Shown: piece by piece, positions 7,014 through 14,415 of the stretch
Layout of the letters: the number at the start of each line of letters is the position of its first letter
Numbering within the stretch: position 1 is the first letter of the stretch
Assembly: GCF_012927245.1 (NCBI RefSeq)
Contig: NZ_JABBGE010000002.1
Span: 1 to 64,000, forward strand
Direction of reading: 5' to 3'
Origin: Streptomyces sp. R302
Lineage (GTDB): Bacteria; Actinomycetota; Actinomycetes; Streptomycetales; Streptomycetaceae
DNA length: 64,000 bases
Position numbers and translations under genes: made by a program
Notes under the pieces: model-generated
Seen by the model: the letters and a program-made list of their open reading frames with translations, nothing else
The model's database searches: none
What the model was told of the DNA's origin: nothing

Positions 7014-7541
7014 CTACTGATCAGCCGGTCGGTGGTCGTGGATCCACTCCACGGCGGCTTCCTCCTCGGCCGGCAGCAGTGCGTCGACCGCAGGGCCGAG
7101 CCAGCGGAACCACTCACGCTGGTCCGGAGTGAGCGGTCCTTCCGGCCTACGCCAGTCGCTCACGAACGCAAGGAGACGGGCTGCGAGGACGTCGGGGTCG
7201 AAGCCACCTTCAGGCTCCGCCTCCCACGGTCCGACGCCTGTCACCGTGAACGGCAACCCCCCGCTGAACGGCTCGGCAACGACAACGCCGCCCGAAGCTT
7301 GCCGGGCCTGCGTTCGCAGGATGTACTTCCAGCTGGTTTCCGGACGGCTGGAGGACCCATCGCTCGCCTGAACGCCACCCCAGGACGGGCTCGGCTCGGC
7401 CATCAATCTCAACAACACAGTCCCGCTGGGCTCCGCACCCTCCGCTGACTCAGCCGGAACCGGAATCTCATACACGTACTCGCGAAGAGCTCCCTTGGCA
7501 CGGTGGTCATCCCTGATCGTGCGGTCGAGCCAATCACTCAT
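7014..7541 (-). CDS. Hypothetical protein
   Basis: 175 aa, ATG 7541 with GGGGG upstream. I do not recognise the family. It is acidic, with no signal peptide or membrane span. The C-terminal half is tryptophan-rich and ends 'VEWIHDHRPADQ'. Such small acidic proteins often occur as immunity or antitoxin-like genes in Streptomyces accessory DNA, but nothing here proves that. It is a single gene on the minus strand between two plus-strand units. Another minus-strand frame downstream (6908-7020) also looks protein-like, so the present C-terminus may be the result of a frameshift. Confidence 0.6.
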   Translation of the reverse strand: MSDWLDRTIRDDHRAKGALREYVYEIPVPAESAEGAEPSGTVLLRLMAEPSPSWGGVQASDGSSSRPETSWKYILRTQARQASGGVVVAEPFSGGLPFTVTGVGPWEAEPEGGFDPDVLAARLLAFVSDWRRPEGPLTPDQREWFRWLGPAVDALLPAEEEAAVEWIHDHRPADQ

Positions 7542-7804
7542 GGAACCCCCAACTTGGCGTCACTTCGGTGGTGTTGTGATGCTTTGCCAGGGTGCCACAC
7601 ACCGCTGACACGCATGGTTGCCACCGAGATACCGGCGATTCTCATGGAAGGCTCGCGAATCCGGGCCCAGTGGACACTGAGTGGTTTCGGCAAGCCCCTC
7701 CCGGAAGATCACGGAACACCCCCAGCTCAGCTTGCTCTCGATCGCCTCCACTGCTTCGCCAGCATCGGCATCCACGGCCGGGCTCGCCAGGCACACTGTC
7801 GAAC

Positions 7805-8695
7805 ATGCCGACGCCCACAGACCTGTCCACCTCGGTCATTACTAAGCTCCGCCGTTTCCTCAACCAGGGCCGGGAACGGCTGGAGGCGATCGACGCCCTC
7901 ATGCGGCGCCTGGGAGCGGATAACCTCAGCACCGCCGAACTGATGGCCGGCGACAGCCTGAAGGCCGTCTTCGACGAGGGCCAGCACCATACCGTCGAGA
8001 AGGCCCAGAAGTGGGTCGCCGATCTCGACGAGTACGCCAAGGGCTACCTCCCCGAAGCAATGCGCCACCGCGTCATCCGCCACCCCAACGGCAAGGGAGC
8101 CGAGGAACTGCCGACGCTCATCGACAACGCCAGGATCGCGATCCGCAGCCGCTTGGAAAGCGTAAAGCAGCTGATCGGCGAGGCCGCCCCCACTCCAGCC
8201 GGGGCAGAGCGCGACGCGGCAGGCGGCTGGACCCATCTCCGCGAGCTCGGACTCATCGAGGACGCTGTCCTCGACGGCTACCTCAGCACCATGCGCACCC
8301 GCCGGACCGTCGCCCAGCGCCGGGCAGCGATCGGTGCCGCGAAGGAACTCGTCGAAGCGGCGATGAAGGGCGCGATCCACTACGCCGACCCGACGGTCAC
8401 CGGCTTCGAGAAGGACGAGATGCCGCAGCTCTGGAAGCGACTGCGGACACTCATTCAGGAGGACCCCGCCGCAGACCCTGCACTCGGCGGGAAGGACATC
8501 GGCATCGCCAAGACCCTCAACGCCATGAGCACCGTCATCACCGGCATCGCCGAAACCCGAAACAAGGTCGGCACCGGCCATGGCAACCCTGCCGCCCCAA
8601 AGAAGCTCCAGGAGAGCCACGTCCTGCTGGTCATCGACTCCGCCCACACCATGACCCGGTTCATCACGAGCCGACTGAGCGAACTCTTCGCGTGA
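7805..8695 (+). CDS. Abortive-infection (Abi_C-like) family protein
   Basis: About 296 aa from ATG 7805. The C-terminal third carries the Abi_C pattern: a helical run 'LWKRLRTLIQEDP', then 'LNAMSTVITGIAETRNKVG' followed by 'TGHG', the R-N-x-x-G-x-G-H-G signature, and a closing helix. The N-terminal 190 residues are helical and not recognised. Proteins with this domain include phage abortive-infection factors in Firmicutes; the general mechanism is unresolved. The neighbours (a protease pair and a nucleotidyltransferase pair) fit a defence island. An in-frame upstream extension to 7592 was not used because it reads as low-quality sequence. Confidence 0.75.
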   Translation: MPTPTDLSTSVITKLRRFLNQGRERLEAIDALMRRLGADNLSTAELMAGDSLKAVFDEGQHHTVEKAQKWVADLDEYAKGYLPEAMRHRVIRHPNGKGAEELPTLIDNARIAIRSRLESVKQLIGEAAPTPAGAERDAAGGWTHLRELGLIEDAVLDGYLSTMRTRRTVAQRRAAIGAAKELVEAAMKGAIHYADPTVTGFEKDEMPQLWKRLRTLIQEDPAADPALGGKDIGIAKTLNAMSTVITGIAETRNKVGTGHGNPAAPKKLQESHVLLVIDSAHTMTRFITSRLSELFA

Positions 8696-8896
8696 TCACC
8701 CACGGGTCGATCCGACCGAAAGGAGTGGCCCGGGTTCTCCCAGCCCTCAGGGGACTTCGGCGAGCACCATCGCGCCGTGGCCCGCCAGCTGGGCCATGAT
8801 TGACCCAAAAGAGCGATTTTGCCCCACTCGCACCGTCTTCCGTCGCCCAGCATCTGGATCGCGATCTTGAGTTCATCCGTTTAAGCAGGTGAAGCC

Positions 8897-9871
8897 ATGC
8901 GCCTGGAGTCCGCCCGGGACCTGAAGCAGGAGATCCTCGCAAGCGAGCATCACGACAAGCTGCTGCACCACCGTCGCGAACGGTGGATGGCGAACGTGAC
9001 CCACGGGCTCACAAGCGCAAGCTCTGAGCCTCGAACCAGCGGAATCGCCGTCGGCATCTGCAGGAACGGAGAGAAGGGCTACGCGATCGCCCTACGGCTG
9101 CAGACCACGGCCTCAGAAGCACAGATGGAGGTCGAAAGGATCAGCGCCGCCGCATGTCACGAGGTGGATGTCAGCTTCTTGGGGCGGGTTCAGGCACAGC
9201 ACAGCCCTCTGACGAGCGGATCCTCTGTCGCTCATCGCCGCGTGGGGGCCGGCACGCTCGGCGCGTTTGTCGTTGTCGAAGACGATCCCCTTCTGCACTT
9301 CCTCTCCAACAACCACGTCCTCGCGGACTGTAACCAAGCCAGCATCGGCGACGAGATACTGCACCCGAGCCCAATTGATGGGGGGCAGATCGGCACGGAC
9401 CGCGTTGGGATCCTGGCCGCTTTCGTCGAGCTCCTTCCGGCCGACCAGCTGAACACCGTGGATGCCGCAGTCTGCCGCGTCGATGAGGACATTCCCTCTG
9501 AACCACGCATCGGCGGCGTCCTTCCGGGCGGCCCGATCGATCCGGAACCGGATGAGCCCGTCGAGAAGACAGGGCGAACAACCGGGCGAACAACCGGCCG
9601 CATCACCGTGATCGAAAGCGACAATCTGGAGATCGACTACGGTCCCCTGGGCCGCCTCGTCTTCCACGGCCAGATCCAGGTGGGAACCGAAGACGGAACA
9701 CGGTTCAGCGACGAAGGAGATAGCGGCTCACTCGTCTCCGCCATCGGGCCCGGGGAAGCCATTGGCCTGCTGTTCGCAGGCACCCGTAGTTCAGGGAGCA
9801 AGGGGTATGAGACAGTCGTCAACCCACTCACGATGGTCCTTGACCGTCTTGGCGCGAGACTCGTCACCTGA
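8897..9871 (+). CDS. Trypsin-like serine protease
   Basis: 324 aa, AGGTGA upstream of ATG 8897. A full catalytic triad is visible: His140 in 'LSNNHVLA', Asp189 in 'NTVDAAV' and Ser276 in 'DEGDSGSLV'. Residues 223-236 contain the 'KTGRTTGRTTGRI' loop typical of bacterial trypsin-like peptidases in conflict and immunity gene sets. There is no signal peptide, so it probably acts in the cytoplasm. Residues 47-100 form a small N-terminal domain ('SGIAVGI...YAIALRLQ...EVDVSFLGRV') that resembles the next gene's product. Cytosolic trypsin-like proteases in multicellular bacteria are often predicted effectors of programmed death or defence; that role is inference. Confidence 0.8.
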   Translation: MRLESARDLKQEILASEHHDKLLHHRRERWMANVTHGLTSASSEPRTSGIAVGICRNGEKGYAIALRLQTTASEAQMEVERISAAACHEVDVSFLGRVQAQHSPLTSGSSVAHRRVGAGTLGAFVVVEDDPLLHFLSNNHVLADCNQASIGDEILHPSPIDGGQIGTDRVGILAAFVELLPADQLNTVDAAVCRVDEDIPSEPRIGGVLPGGPIDPEPDEPVEKTGRTTGRTTGRITVIESDNLEIDYGPLGRLVFHGQIQVGTEDGTRFSDEGDSGSLVSAIGPGEAIGLLFAGTRSSGSKGYETVVNPLTMVLDRLGARLVT

Positions 9872-9887
9872 GCCGGAGGGAGGAAGC

Positions 9888-10112
9888 ATGGCTGACCTCA
9901 AAGCTGTCCAGGCCGCGAAGCGAACGCTCGCCCACAGGCTGGCCGCCGACTCACGAGTCAACGGGGTCGGAATCGGCGGCAACAGGACTCGCTACGTCAT
10001 CCGAGTCAACCTCGTTGATGGCGACGACCGCCCTGACCTGCCGTCCGAAGTCGATGGAGTTCCCGTTGAGGCTGTGATTGTCGGGCGGATGGAAGTGCAA
10101 CCCGCACACTGA
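9888..10112 (+). CDS. Small protein resembling the protease's N-terminal domain
   Basis: 74 aa, GGAGGGAGG upstream, 16 bp after the protease stop. The central part reads 'SRVNGVGIGGN', 'YVIRVNLVD', 'LPSEVDGVPVEAVIVGRM'. This is the short alpha/beta domain that commonly precedes bacterial trypsin-like peptidases, and it parallels residues 47-100 of the upstream protease. Here it exists as a separate polypeptide. It may be a regulatory partner or inhibitor, or a remnant of a second protease. No catalytic residues are present. Confidence 0.65.
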   Translation: MADLKAVQAAKRTLAHRLAADSRVNGVGIGGNRTRYVIRVNLVDGDDRPDLPSEVDGVPVEAVIVGRMEVQPAH

Positions 10113-10285
10113 GTGACGCTTCACTTACAGATGCCACCGTCTGGCCGGATTGCCGAGGCGATGGACGGCCCAGTGGCGTTACTACCTAGCGGTCACCTCG
10201 GATCCCCCCTCCAGGCTGCAGGCCGCGCGTTCGCCGCGGAAACCCCATCTTGGTTTCACGGCTTGCCAGCATTTAGTCACACAAT

Positions 10286-10560
10286 GTGTTCATAAAGCAG
10301 ACCTCATACCGGCGGTCGACGCCCTTCGGGCAACGAGACCTGCACAAGACCCTGCGCGACAAGCTGATGGGCATGCAGAAAGATGCCCTTGGCCGGGACC
10401 CGGACGAGTTCCTGCGCACCCCGGCGAGCGACATCGTTGACCACCTGGTCGACAAGCATTCGGCGCTCCGCCCTCAGCTCGATCAGGACGGCATTCACCA
10501 ACTTCCCGTCAGCAAAACCACTGCGACCTTCGAGGACATCGCCGGCCGCCCAGTCCGGGG
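10286..10560 (+). pseudogene. N-terminal remnant of a hypothetical actinobacterial protein
   Basis: 'DLHKTLRDKLMGMQKDALG', 'PASDIVDHLVDKHS' and 'QDGIHQLPVSKTT' resemble the opening of a family of long Streptomyces hypothetical proteins (pattern L-H-x-T-L-R-D-K-L ... V-x-x-L-V-D-x-x-S ... D-E-I-x-Q-L-P-V). The likeness stops near 10540 and the frame then drifts into the opposite strand of the next gene. A normal C-terminal body is missing. The family likeness is from memory; a search would settle it. Confidence 0.4.
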
Positions 10561-10588
10561 CTTGCAAGCTTCGAGCCCCCGGATGGTC

Positions 10589-10623
10589 AGTTGTCCCGAA
10601 CCCATGAAGCGTTCGGGACAACT
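10589..10623 (-). terminator. Hairpin after the 319-aa gene
   Basis: A 13-bp perfect stem (AGTTGTCCCGAAC and its complement) with a 9-nt loop lies 18 bp past the stop of the minus-strand gene at 10641. It could also stop transcripts coming from the plus strand. Confidence 0.6.
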
Positions 10624-10640
10624 ACCTGGGGGCACCCGAT

Positions 10641-11600
10641 CTACGTGTCCTCGTCCAGCTCGCCCTCAGGCGGGAGCTGGGACAGCTGGCCAGCCACTTC
10701 GACGAGCCGATACCGACGCTGGCTGCGCTTGCCTGCAGCTGATCGCAGCACGAAGCGCTCAAGCGCTACGTCCACCTGCTCGTCGAGATGCTGTTTCACC
10801 ACGTTGACCAGGGACTCGTCCACAAACCCATGGATCTCGACCCCGGCCGGGGTCTCGAGATAGAAGATTTGCCTGCGCGTTCGAAGGCCGTCGAGACGTC
10901 CTCGCATCCGAATGATCTCGCGCTCTTCCCTGATGATGTTCAAGCGATCACGGAGCGAAGCTGCCTGACCTGCCGAAAGACCGGAGGCGAGCCGTTCACC
11001 CGTTCCTCGCTGCACAGACAGGCCGATTTCGAGGTTCGGGTTCGGCAAGTCAGAGATCAGGTCAGCTACTGCACGACGCAAAACGGGCGAAGCACTGAAC
11101 AGCGAGTCCATGGAGGCTTCGTCTTCGGGGCCTTCCGGCAGAGCGCGAACCAGTTCTACCGCGCCAATCTCGGCCCACGAGACGCCGCCAGGGGGGAGCT
11201 CGTCCCGCCCGTCTTCATCAACGGGCACATGGGGCCTCAGGTCGACGATGACGGAGCCCGCTCCAGAGGAGGCGACGTCCAGCCGGGCAAGTTCGAAGTC
11301 CAGCGGCAGTAGCTTCACGACATCTGCCATGCGAGCGCGCCTCGCCTTGGCCAGTCGCGCCACAGCCTTCTGAACACGCTGAAGGAAGTCTCCGACCTCA
11401 TTGGCCGCGATGAGACCACCGTGCCCCGTGTCCGCGAGGCGAAAGTTGAGTCCTGGGCTGGCAGCCACATCATGCAGGCCAAGGCCGCTGAACTTTGCCG
11501 CTGAGGTCTGCAGGCTGGCCCGGGCGAGCCGAGAAAGGGGGTCATTTCCCTCGGCCGTCTGGAGGGCGCGAGCGTACTTGTCGCGAAGATCGTTGCTCAC
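10641..11600 (-). CDS. Hypothetical partner of a nucleotidyltransferase-like protein
   Basis: 319 aa, GTG start whose 'GTGA' overlaps the upstream stop by 4 bp. No catalytic family is recognised. It is soluble. The N-terminal half is mixed alpha/beta with 'VARLAKARRARMADVVKLL'. The C-terminal part has 'RRQIFYLETPAGVEIHGFVD' and 'RFVLRSAAGKRSQRRYRLVE', which look like a beta-rich domain. I recall similar proteins encoded directly after DUF6932-like nucleotidyltransferase genes in actinobacteria, so this appears to be a conserved two-gene module. Whether it is a toxin, antitoxin, defence effector or metabolic pair is not known. Confidence 0.65.
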   Translation of the reverse strand: MSNDLRDKYARALQTAEGNDPLSRLARASLQTSAAKFSGLGLHDVAASPGLNFRLADTGHGGLIAANEVGDFLQRVQKAVARLAKARRARMADVVKLLPLDFELARLDVASSGAGSVIVDLRPHVPVDEDGRDELPPGGVSWAEIGAVELVRALPEGPEDEASMDSLFSASPVLRRAVADLISDLPNPNLEIGLSVQRGTGERLASGLSAGQAASLRDRLNIIREEREIIRMRGRLDGLRTRRQIFYLETPAGVEIHGFVDESLVNVVKQHLDEQVDVALERFVLRSAAGKRSQRRYRLVEVAGQLSQLPPEGELDEDT

Positions 11601-12103
11601 CAGCTCACCTCCAGGTATCCCTTGACCGCCCCAGGGATCAGCTGCCCATCGGGGCCCTTCACCTTGGACCAGGTGTCATGCCAATACTCCTCCTGCGCGG
11701 CAACGCCAGCCATCACGGCGAAGCTGTCGATCAGGCCACCCATGGGCTGGACGCGGTCGACCCACCCCTGCGGCATGCCCGTCTGCACTTCCTGAAGCGT
11801 GAAAAGTGGGACCAGCCGCTCATGATCCTTATCTGTCAGCGGCAGGGTCGGGTCGATCAGAACGGCAAGGTCTATGTCTTCAGGGGGAGCCGACTTATAG
11901 GAACAGAACCCACCATCCACCCAAAACGTGCCTCGCTCAAGAACATCGCCGATGACTTCGGCATACAACTCGAAGGCACGGAAGATCCGACGTCGACGAT
12001 CGACGTTAGGAGCTTGCTCGACAAAAAACTCTTTGATCTCCGCCATGGTCGCAGGGTGACGACCGGGCGGCAAAAGGCCACTCTGGGTGAGCGCTGGAAT
12101 CAC
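11597..12103 (-). CDS. DUF6932-like nucleotidyltransferase-fold protein
   Basis: 168 aa from GTG 12103, preceded by AAGGGGGGA. It opens with the family block 'VIPALTQSGLLPPGRHPATM'. Near residue 58, 'FWVDGGFCSYKSAPPEDIDL' matches the nucleotidyltransferase signature hG[GS]...Dh[DE]h with GG and D-I-D in place. A longer frame begins at 12319, but its extra N-terminus is arginine-rich noise without family similarity. The MNT-like fold occurs in toxin-antitoxin systems, abortive-infection genes and RNA- or antibiotic-modifying enzymes. It overlaps the 319-aa gene by 4 bp (GTGA), so the two are translationally coupled. Confidence 0.7.
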   Translation of the reverse strand: MIPALTQSGLLPPGRHPATMAEIKEFFVEQAPNVDRRRRIFRAFELYAEVIGDVLERGTFWVDGGFCSYKSAPPEDIDLAVLIDPTLPLTDKDHERLVPLFTLQEVQTGMPQGWVDRVQPMGGLIDSFAVMAGVAAQEEYWHDTWSKVKGPDGQLIPGAVKGYLEVSW

Positions 12104-12366
12104 AGTCCCCCCTTGCACCGGCTGTCGCCGACTGCCCCTCGCTTCGAGCCGCCACACTATCGGCAGCTCGGTCGCTGGAACATAGGATCCGCCCCTCGCG
12201 CGGAGGGCACTCGAAAGAGGGACATCCAGACTGCCGACTGCGTCGGAAACATCGTCGCCGATGCGGACCCTCCTGCTGCACTTCGCCGACCTGCGCAAAT
12301 GCTCAGTCATCGGTTCCACCCGGCTCGCCGCCCACGTCTCTGGCCTCCAGGTTGGCCCAGTGAAAC

Positions 12367-12414
12367 GCGAAGTGGCTGAGACACCCCGCTAGACGGGTGT
12401 CCCAGCCACTTCGC
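12367..12414 (-). terminator. Strong 20-bp hairpin
   Basis: Arms 12367-12386 and 12395-12414 pair over 20 bp with one mismatch and an 8-nt loop. It lies 5 bp past the stop of the 71-aa gene, so it probably ends that transcript and insulates the nucleotidyltransferase pair downstream. Confidence 0.75.
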
Positions 12415-12418
12415 TTAC

Positions 12419-12634
12419 TTACTCAGCCGGCATCTCGCCCTGCTGGTCGCCAGGGTCGTCGGCCACGTCGTCCAGTCCGTCGCCGTCGAGGAGCCCAGTG
12501 GGCTCGCCCGGCACTTCGGAGGCATCGCGGTCAGAGTTGTTGCGCTTGTCCCGCCACAGCTCGAAGCCCTGAATGCCGAGCGACCCTACGCCCGCAAGTG
12601 CAGAGATCCAGCCGAGAACAGCTTCCGGGTTCAC
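12419..12634 (-). CDS. Small protein with one possible membrane segment
   Basis: 71 aa. Residues 4-24 ('EAVLGWISALAGVGSLGIQG') are hydrophobic enough for a membrane or peripheral helix. The rest is strongly acidic ('DGDGLDDVADDPGDQQGEMP'). It is not recognised. It is followed at once by a strong hairpin, which supports it being a separate transcribed unit. Size and layout resemble small phage- or element-encoded membrane proteins. Confidence 0.5.
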   Translation of the reverse strand: MNPEAVLGWISALAGVGSLGIQGFELWRDKRNNSDRDASEVPGEPTGLLDGDGLDDVADDPGDQQGEMPAE

Positions 12635-12676
12635 AATCGGTCCTTTGTTCGCAGGACCGCAGAACTTGCTTGCCTA

Positions 12677-13609
12677 TTACAGGAGCGCGGTCGGGCGCCC
12701 TCCACGCCCTCCGCGCCTTCCGAGGCAACGCAGTTGAGTGCGGCCCCTGCCAGTGGAACAGCGAGGGACCACACGACCCGGCGCTCGCGGCACCCGAGGT
12801 GCCGCCGTCACGAGTTCGCCTGGTGGACGACACGGTCGAGGCGGAACCGGGACTTCCTCAACCCGAGAAGCCTGGATGTGATCAGCATACTCAAGACGCG
12901 CCGCGAGACCCCTGAGAAACTCATTCCAGCTCGACGGCTCCAGACCGATTACCGCCAAGATCCGCAGAAGATCGAGAACAGCCGCTGCTTCGGTCAGGGC
13001 GTCTTCCCGCGTGACCCTCTTGAACCTGAAGCTCGGGCCGCCGAGGCCAGCGAGCTCGAGAAGCTGCTCGGCAGTCAGCGACAGGATGTCGCTGCGGGGC
13101 GTGTCCCGCAGAACGGCCAGGGCCCACAGCGGGATCTGCGCCGACCTCAGTACTCGCAGGAGCCGATGGTTACTCCTGCCCAGTGCCGCTTCTTCAGCCT
13201 GGAGACTCTCGATCTCGTCAGACACTCTCCAGACCTGACGGACATGATCCACAGCGTTACCCACAAGCAACAGGGTGTGCTGGTGGATCGCGTCCGCCTG
13301 GTCAGACGGAAGCTCCGTCCGCTCGTATTTCTCCAACCGCTCGGCGAAGGCGGCGCAGATCTCAGCGAACCGAGTTCCGGGCGCACAACGCTCGAGTGAT
13401 CGCATCAGAGCGGCTTGCCCCTGACCGCTCATGTCCATCGGGAGACGGCTTGTCGAATAGGGCGCATGAGCAGCCTCACATCGACGACGCCAGTGCGTTT
13501 CCGCTTCTGCTCGCGGCACAGCATCCATCAACCGTTTGGCTTGACGGACAGTAAATGATCTCGCCAACCCCGTCCGTTCCGCGGACGGCACCCCCCCGAA
13601 TAGCTGCAC
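12677..13609 (-). CDS. Hypothetical helical protein
   Basis: Up to 310 aa. The start is unclear: ATG or an alternative at 13609, 13528 ('MDAVPRAEAETHW') or 13438 ('MDMSGQGQAALMRSL') are all possible. The middle is helix- and leucine-rich ('ESLQAEEAALGRSNHRLLRV', 'LLELAGLGGPSFRFK'), with no motif I can name. The last 60 residues are Pro/Arg-rich ('VPVPPRPCRPPGEL') and look like read-through into non-coding DNA, so the original C-terminus may be lost. It is the accessory gene closest to the yifB junction. Confidence 0.45.
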   Translation of the reverse strand: MQLFGGVPSAERTGLARSFTVRQAKRLMDAVPRAEAETHWRRRCEAAHAPYSTSRLPMDMSGQGQAALMRSLERCAPGTRFAEICAAFAERLEKYERTELPSDQADAIHQHTLLLVGNAVDHVRQVWRVSDEIESLQAEEAALGRSNHRLLRVLRSAQIPLWALAVLRDTPRSDILSLTAEQLLELAGLGGPSFRFKRVTREDALTEAAAVLDLLRILAVIGLEPSSWNEFLRGLAARLEYADHIQASRVEEVPVPPRPCRPPGELVTAAPRVPRAPGRVVPRCSTGRGRTQLRCLGRRGGRGGRPTALL

Positions 13610-13613
13610 CCCT

Positions 13614-13934
13614 TCAGGCTACAGCAACGCCAACAGCCTCCAGGTGTGACACGAGGGGGAAACGGCCGACACGGCCGAGGAGTTGGGACCTACGCCGTGG
13701 CGGGAGGCGGACGGCGGACGATCGACCCCTCTCCCTAGCCCGTGGCTTCGACACGTAGGACTTGACAGGGAAGACGACGGAGGCGCGGACGCGGTCGCGG
13801 CTCTCGGTGAGGCTCTTGTCGGGGAGGCCGACGAGGGTGAAGGCGGCGACGCCGGGTTCGAGGTCGGCCTGGACCTCGACGACGACGCCTTCGACGCCGA
13901 CGAGGGCGACGGAGCAGGTGCGGGCGAAGCCCAT
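13614..13934 (-). pseudogene. yifB: Truncated yifB/comM (Mg-chelatase-like AAA ATPase)
   Basis: The first 54 codons from ATG 13934 are unmistakable YifB: '[19 protein letters not shown]', '[20 protein letters not shown]', 'RVRASVV'. After about 13773 the frame continues with unrelated, arginine-rich sequence to a stop at 13614. The whole chelatase-type ATPase body (about 450 residues) is absent. YifB/ComM is a hexameric helicase-like AAA protein that aids branch migration in transformation in other bacteria. It normally lies between yraN and dprA; here yraN is intact 1 bp upstream but neither the rest of yifB nor dprA follows. This is the junction between core and accessory DNA. Confidence 0.85.
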
Positions 13935-13935
13935 C

Positions 13936-14301
13936 TCAGGCCACCCCCCGGGCGTGGGTGAGGACGGGGGCGCCGCGGCGGGGCAGGAGGATGCCGACGA
14001 GGTCGATGCGGACGCCGCCGGCGGGGGGCGGGGTGCCAGTGCGGTCGAGCCAGCAGGCGGCGAGGTGCTGGAGCCGGGCGGCCTTGTCGGGGGTGACGGC
14101 GGCCATGGGGTGTTCGAAGTCGCCGATGCGGCGGGTCTTGACCTCGCAGATGACGAGGGTGTCCCCGTCGCGGGCGACGATGTCGATCTCTCCGGCGCGG
14201 CCGTAGCGCCAGTTGCGGGCGAGGATGTGCAGTCCGGTCTCGGTGAGCCGGCGGGCCGCCAGCTCTTCTCCGTACCGTCCGAGTGCTTGGGTCGCGTTCA
14301 T
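13936..14301 (-). CDS. yraN: YraN-like UPF0102 predicted endonuclease
   Basis: 121 aa from ATG 14301. It has the UPF0102 restriction-endonuclease-like core: '[13 protein letters not shown]', '[20 protein letters not shown]' and '[10 protein letters not shown]', giving the E...D...E-x-K nuclease pattern. Function is not established. An upstream in-frame extension to 14391 is rejected because a good site (GGAGGTGG) serves ATG 14301. That site sits in the stem of a 15-bp hairpin, so initiation may be regulated. It is directly followed by truncated yifB. Confidence 0.85.
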   Translation of the reverse strand: MNATQALGRYGEELAARRLTETGLHILARNWRYGRAGEIDIVARDGDTLVICEVKTRRIGDFEHPMAAVTPDKAARLQHLAACWLDRTGTPPPAGGVRIDLVGILLPRRGAPVLTHARGVA

Positions 14302-14303
14302 GA

Positions 14304-14338
14304 GACCACCTCCGTCACCGACTGTGACGGAGGTGGTC
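14304..14338 (-). promoter_or_regulatory. Hairpin that sequesters the yraN ribosome-binding site
   Basis: Arms 14304-14318 and 14324-14338 are perfectly complementary over 15 bp with a 5-nt loop. On the minus-strand transcript the second arm contains GGAGGTGG, and ATG 14301 follows 2 nt after the stem. It can act as a terminator for the DUF2469 gene, as a brake on yraN translation, or both. Confidence 0.6.
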
Positions 14339-14415
14339 CTGGGCGTGTGCGGGGCTGTGGACGAGTGGGCGGTCCCGGGGAACCGCGTCACTCACACGGG
14401 TGAGGAGAGCGGAGC

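Larger units (their letters stand above)
10113..10640. other. Gap of about 530 bp containing a gene remnant
   Basis: Between the 74-aa gene and the convergent 10641-11600 gene there is no intact gene. The recognisable contents are a plus-strand N-terminal gene fragment (10286-10560) and a strong hairpin (10589-10623). Confidence 0.5.

Noticed and set aside
7592..7804. N-terminal extension of the Abi_C-type gene
   Set aside because: The extra residues are His/Arg/Pro-rich noise; ATG 7805 begins a normal helical sequence.
12104..12319. N-terminal extension of the nucleotidyltransferase-like gene
   Set aside because: The family block starts at GTG 12103, which has a strong ribosome-binding site; upstream residues are Arg/Ser-rich.
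13700..13775. Transposon terminal inverted repeat at the yifB junction
   Set aside because: TGTCAAG and GTGTCGAAG near the break vaguely recall the left-edge repeats, but the match is too short to claim without both ends.
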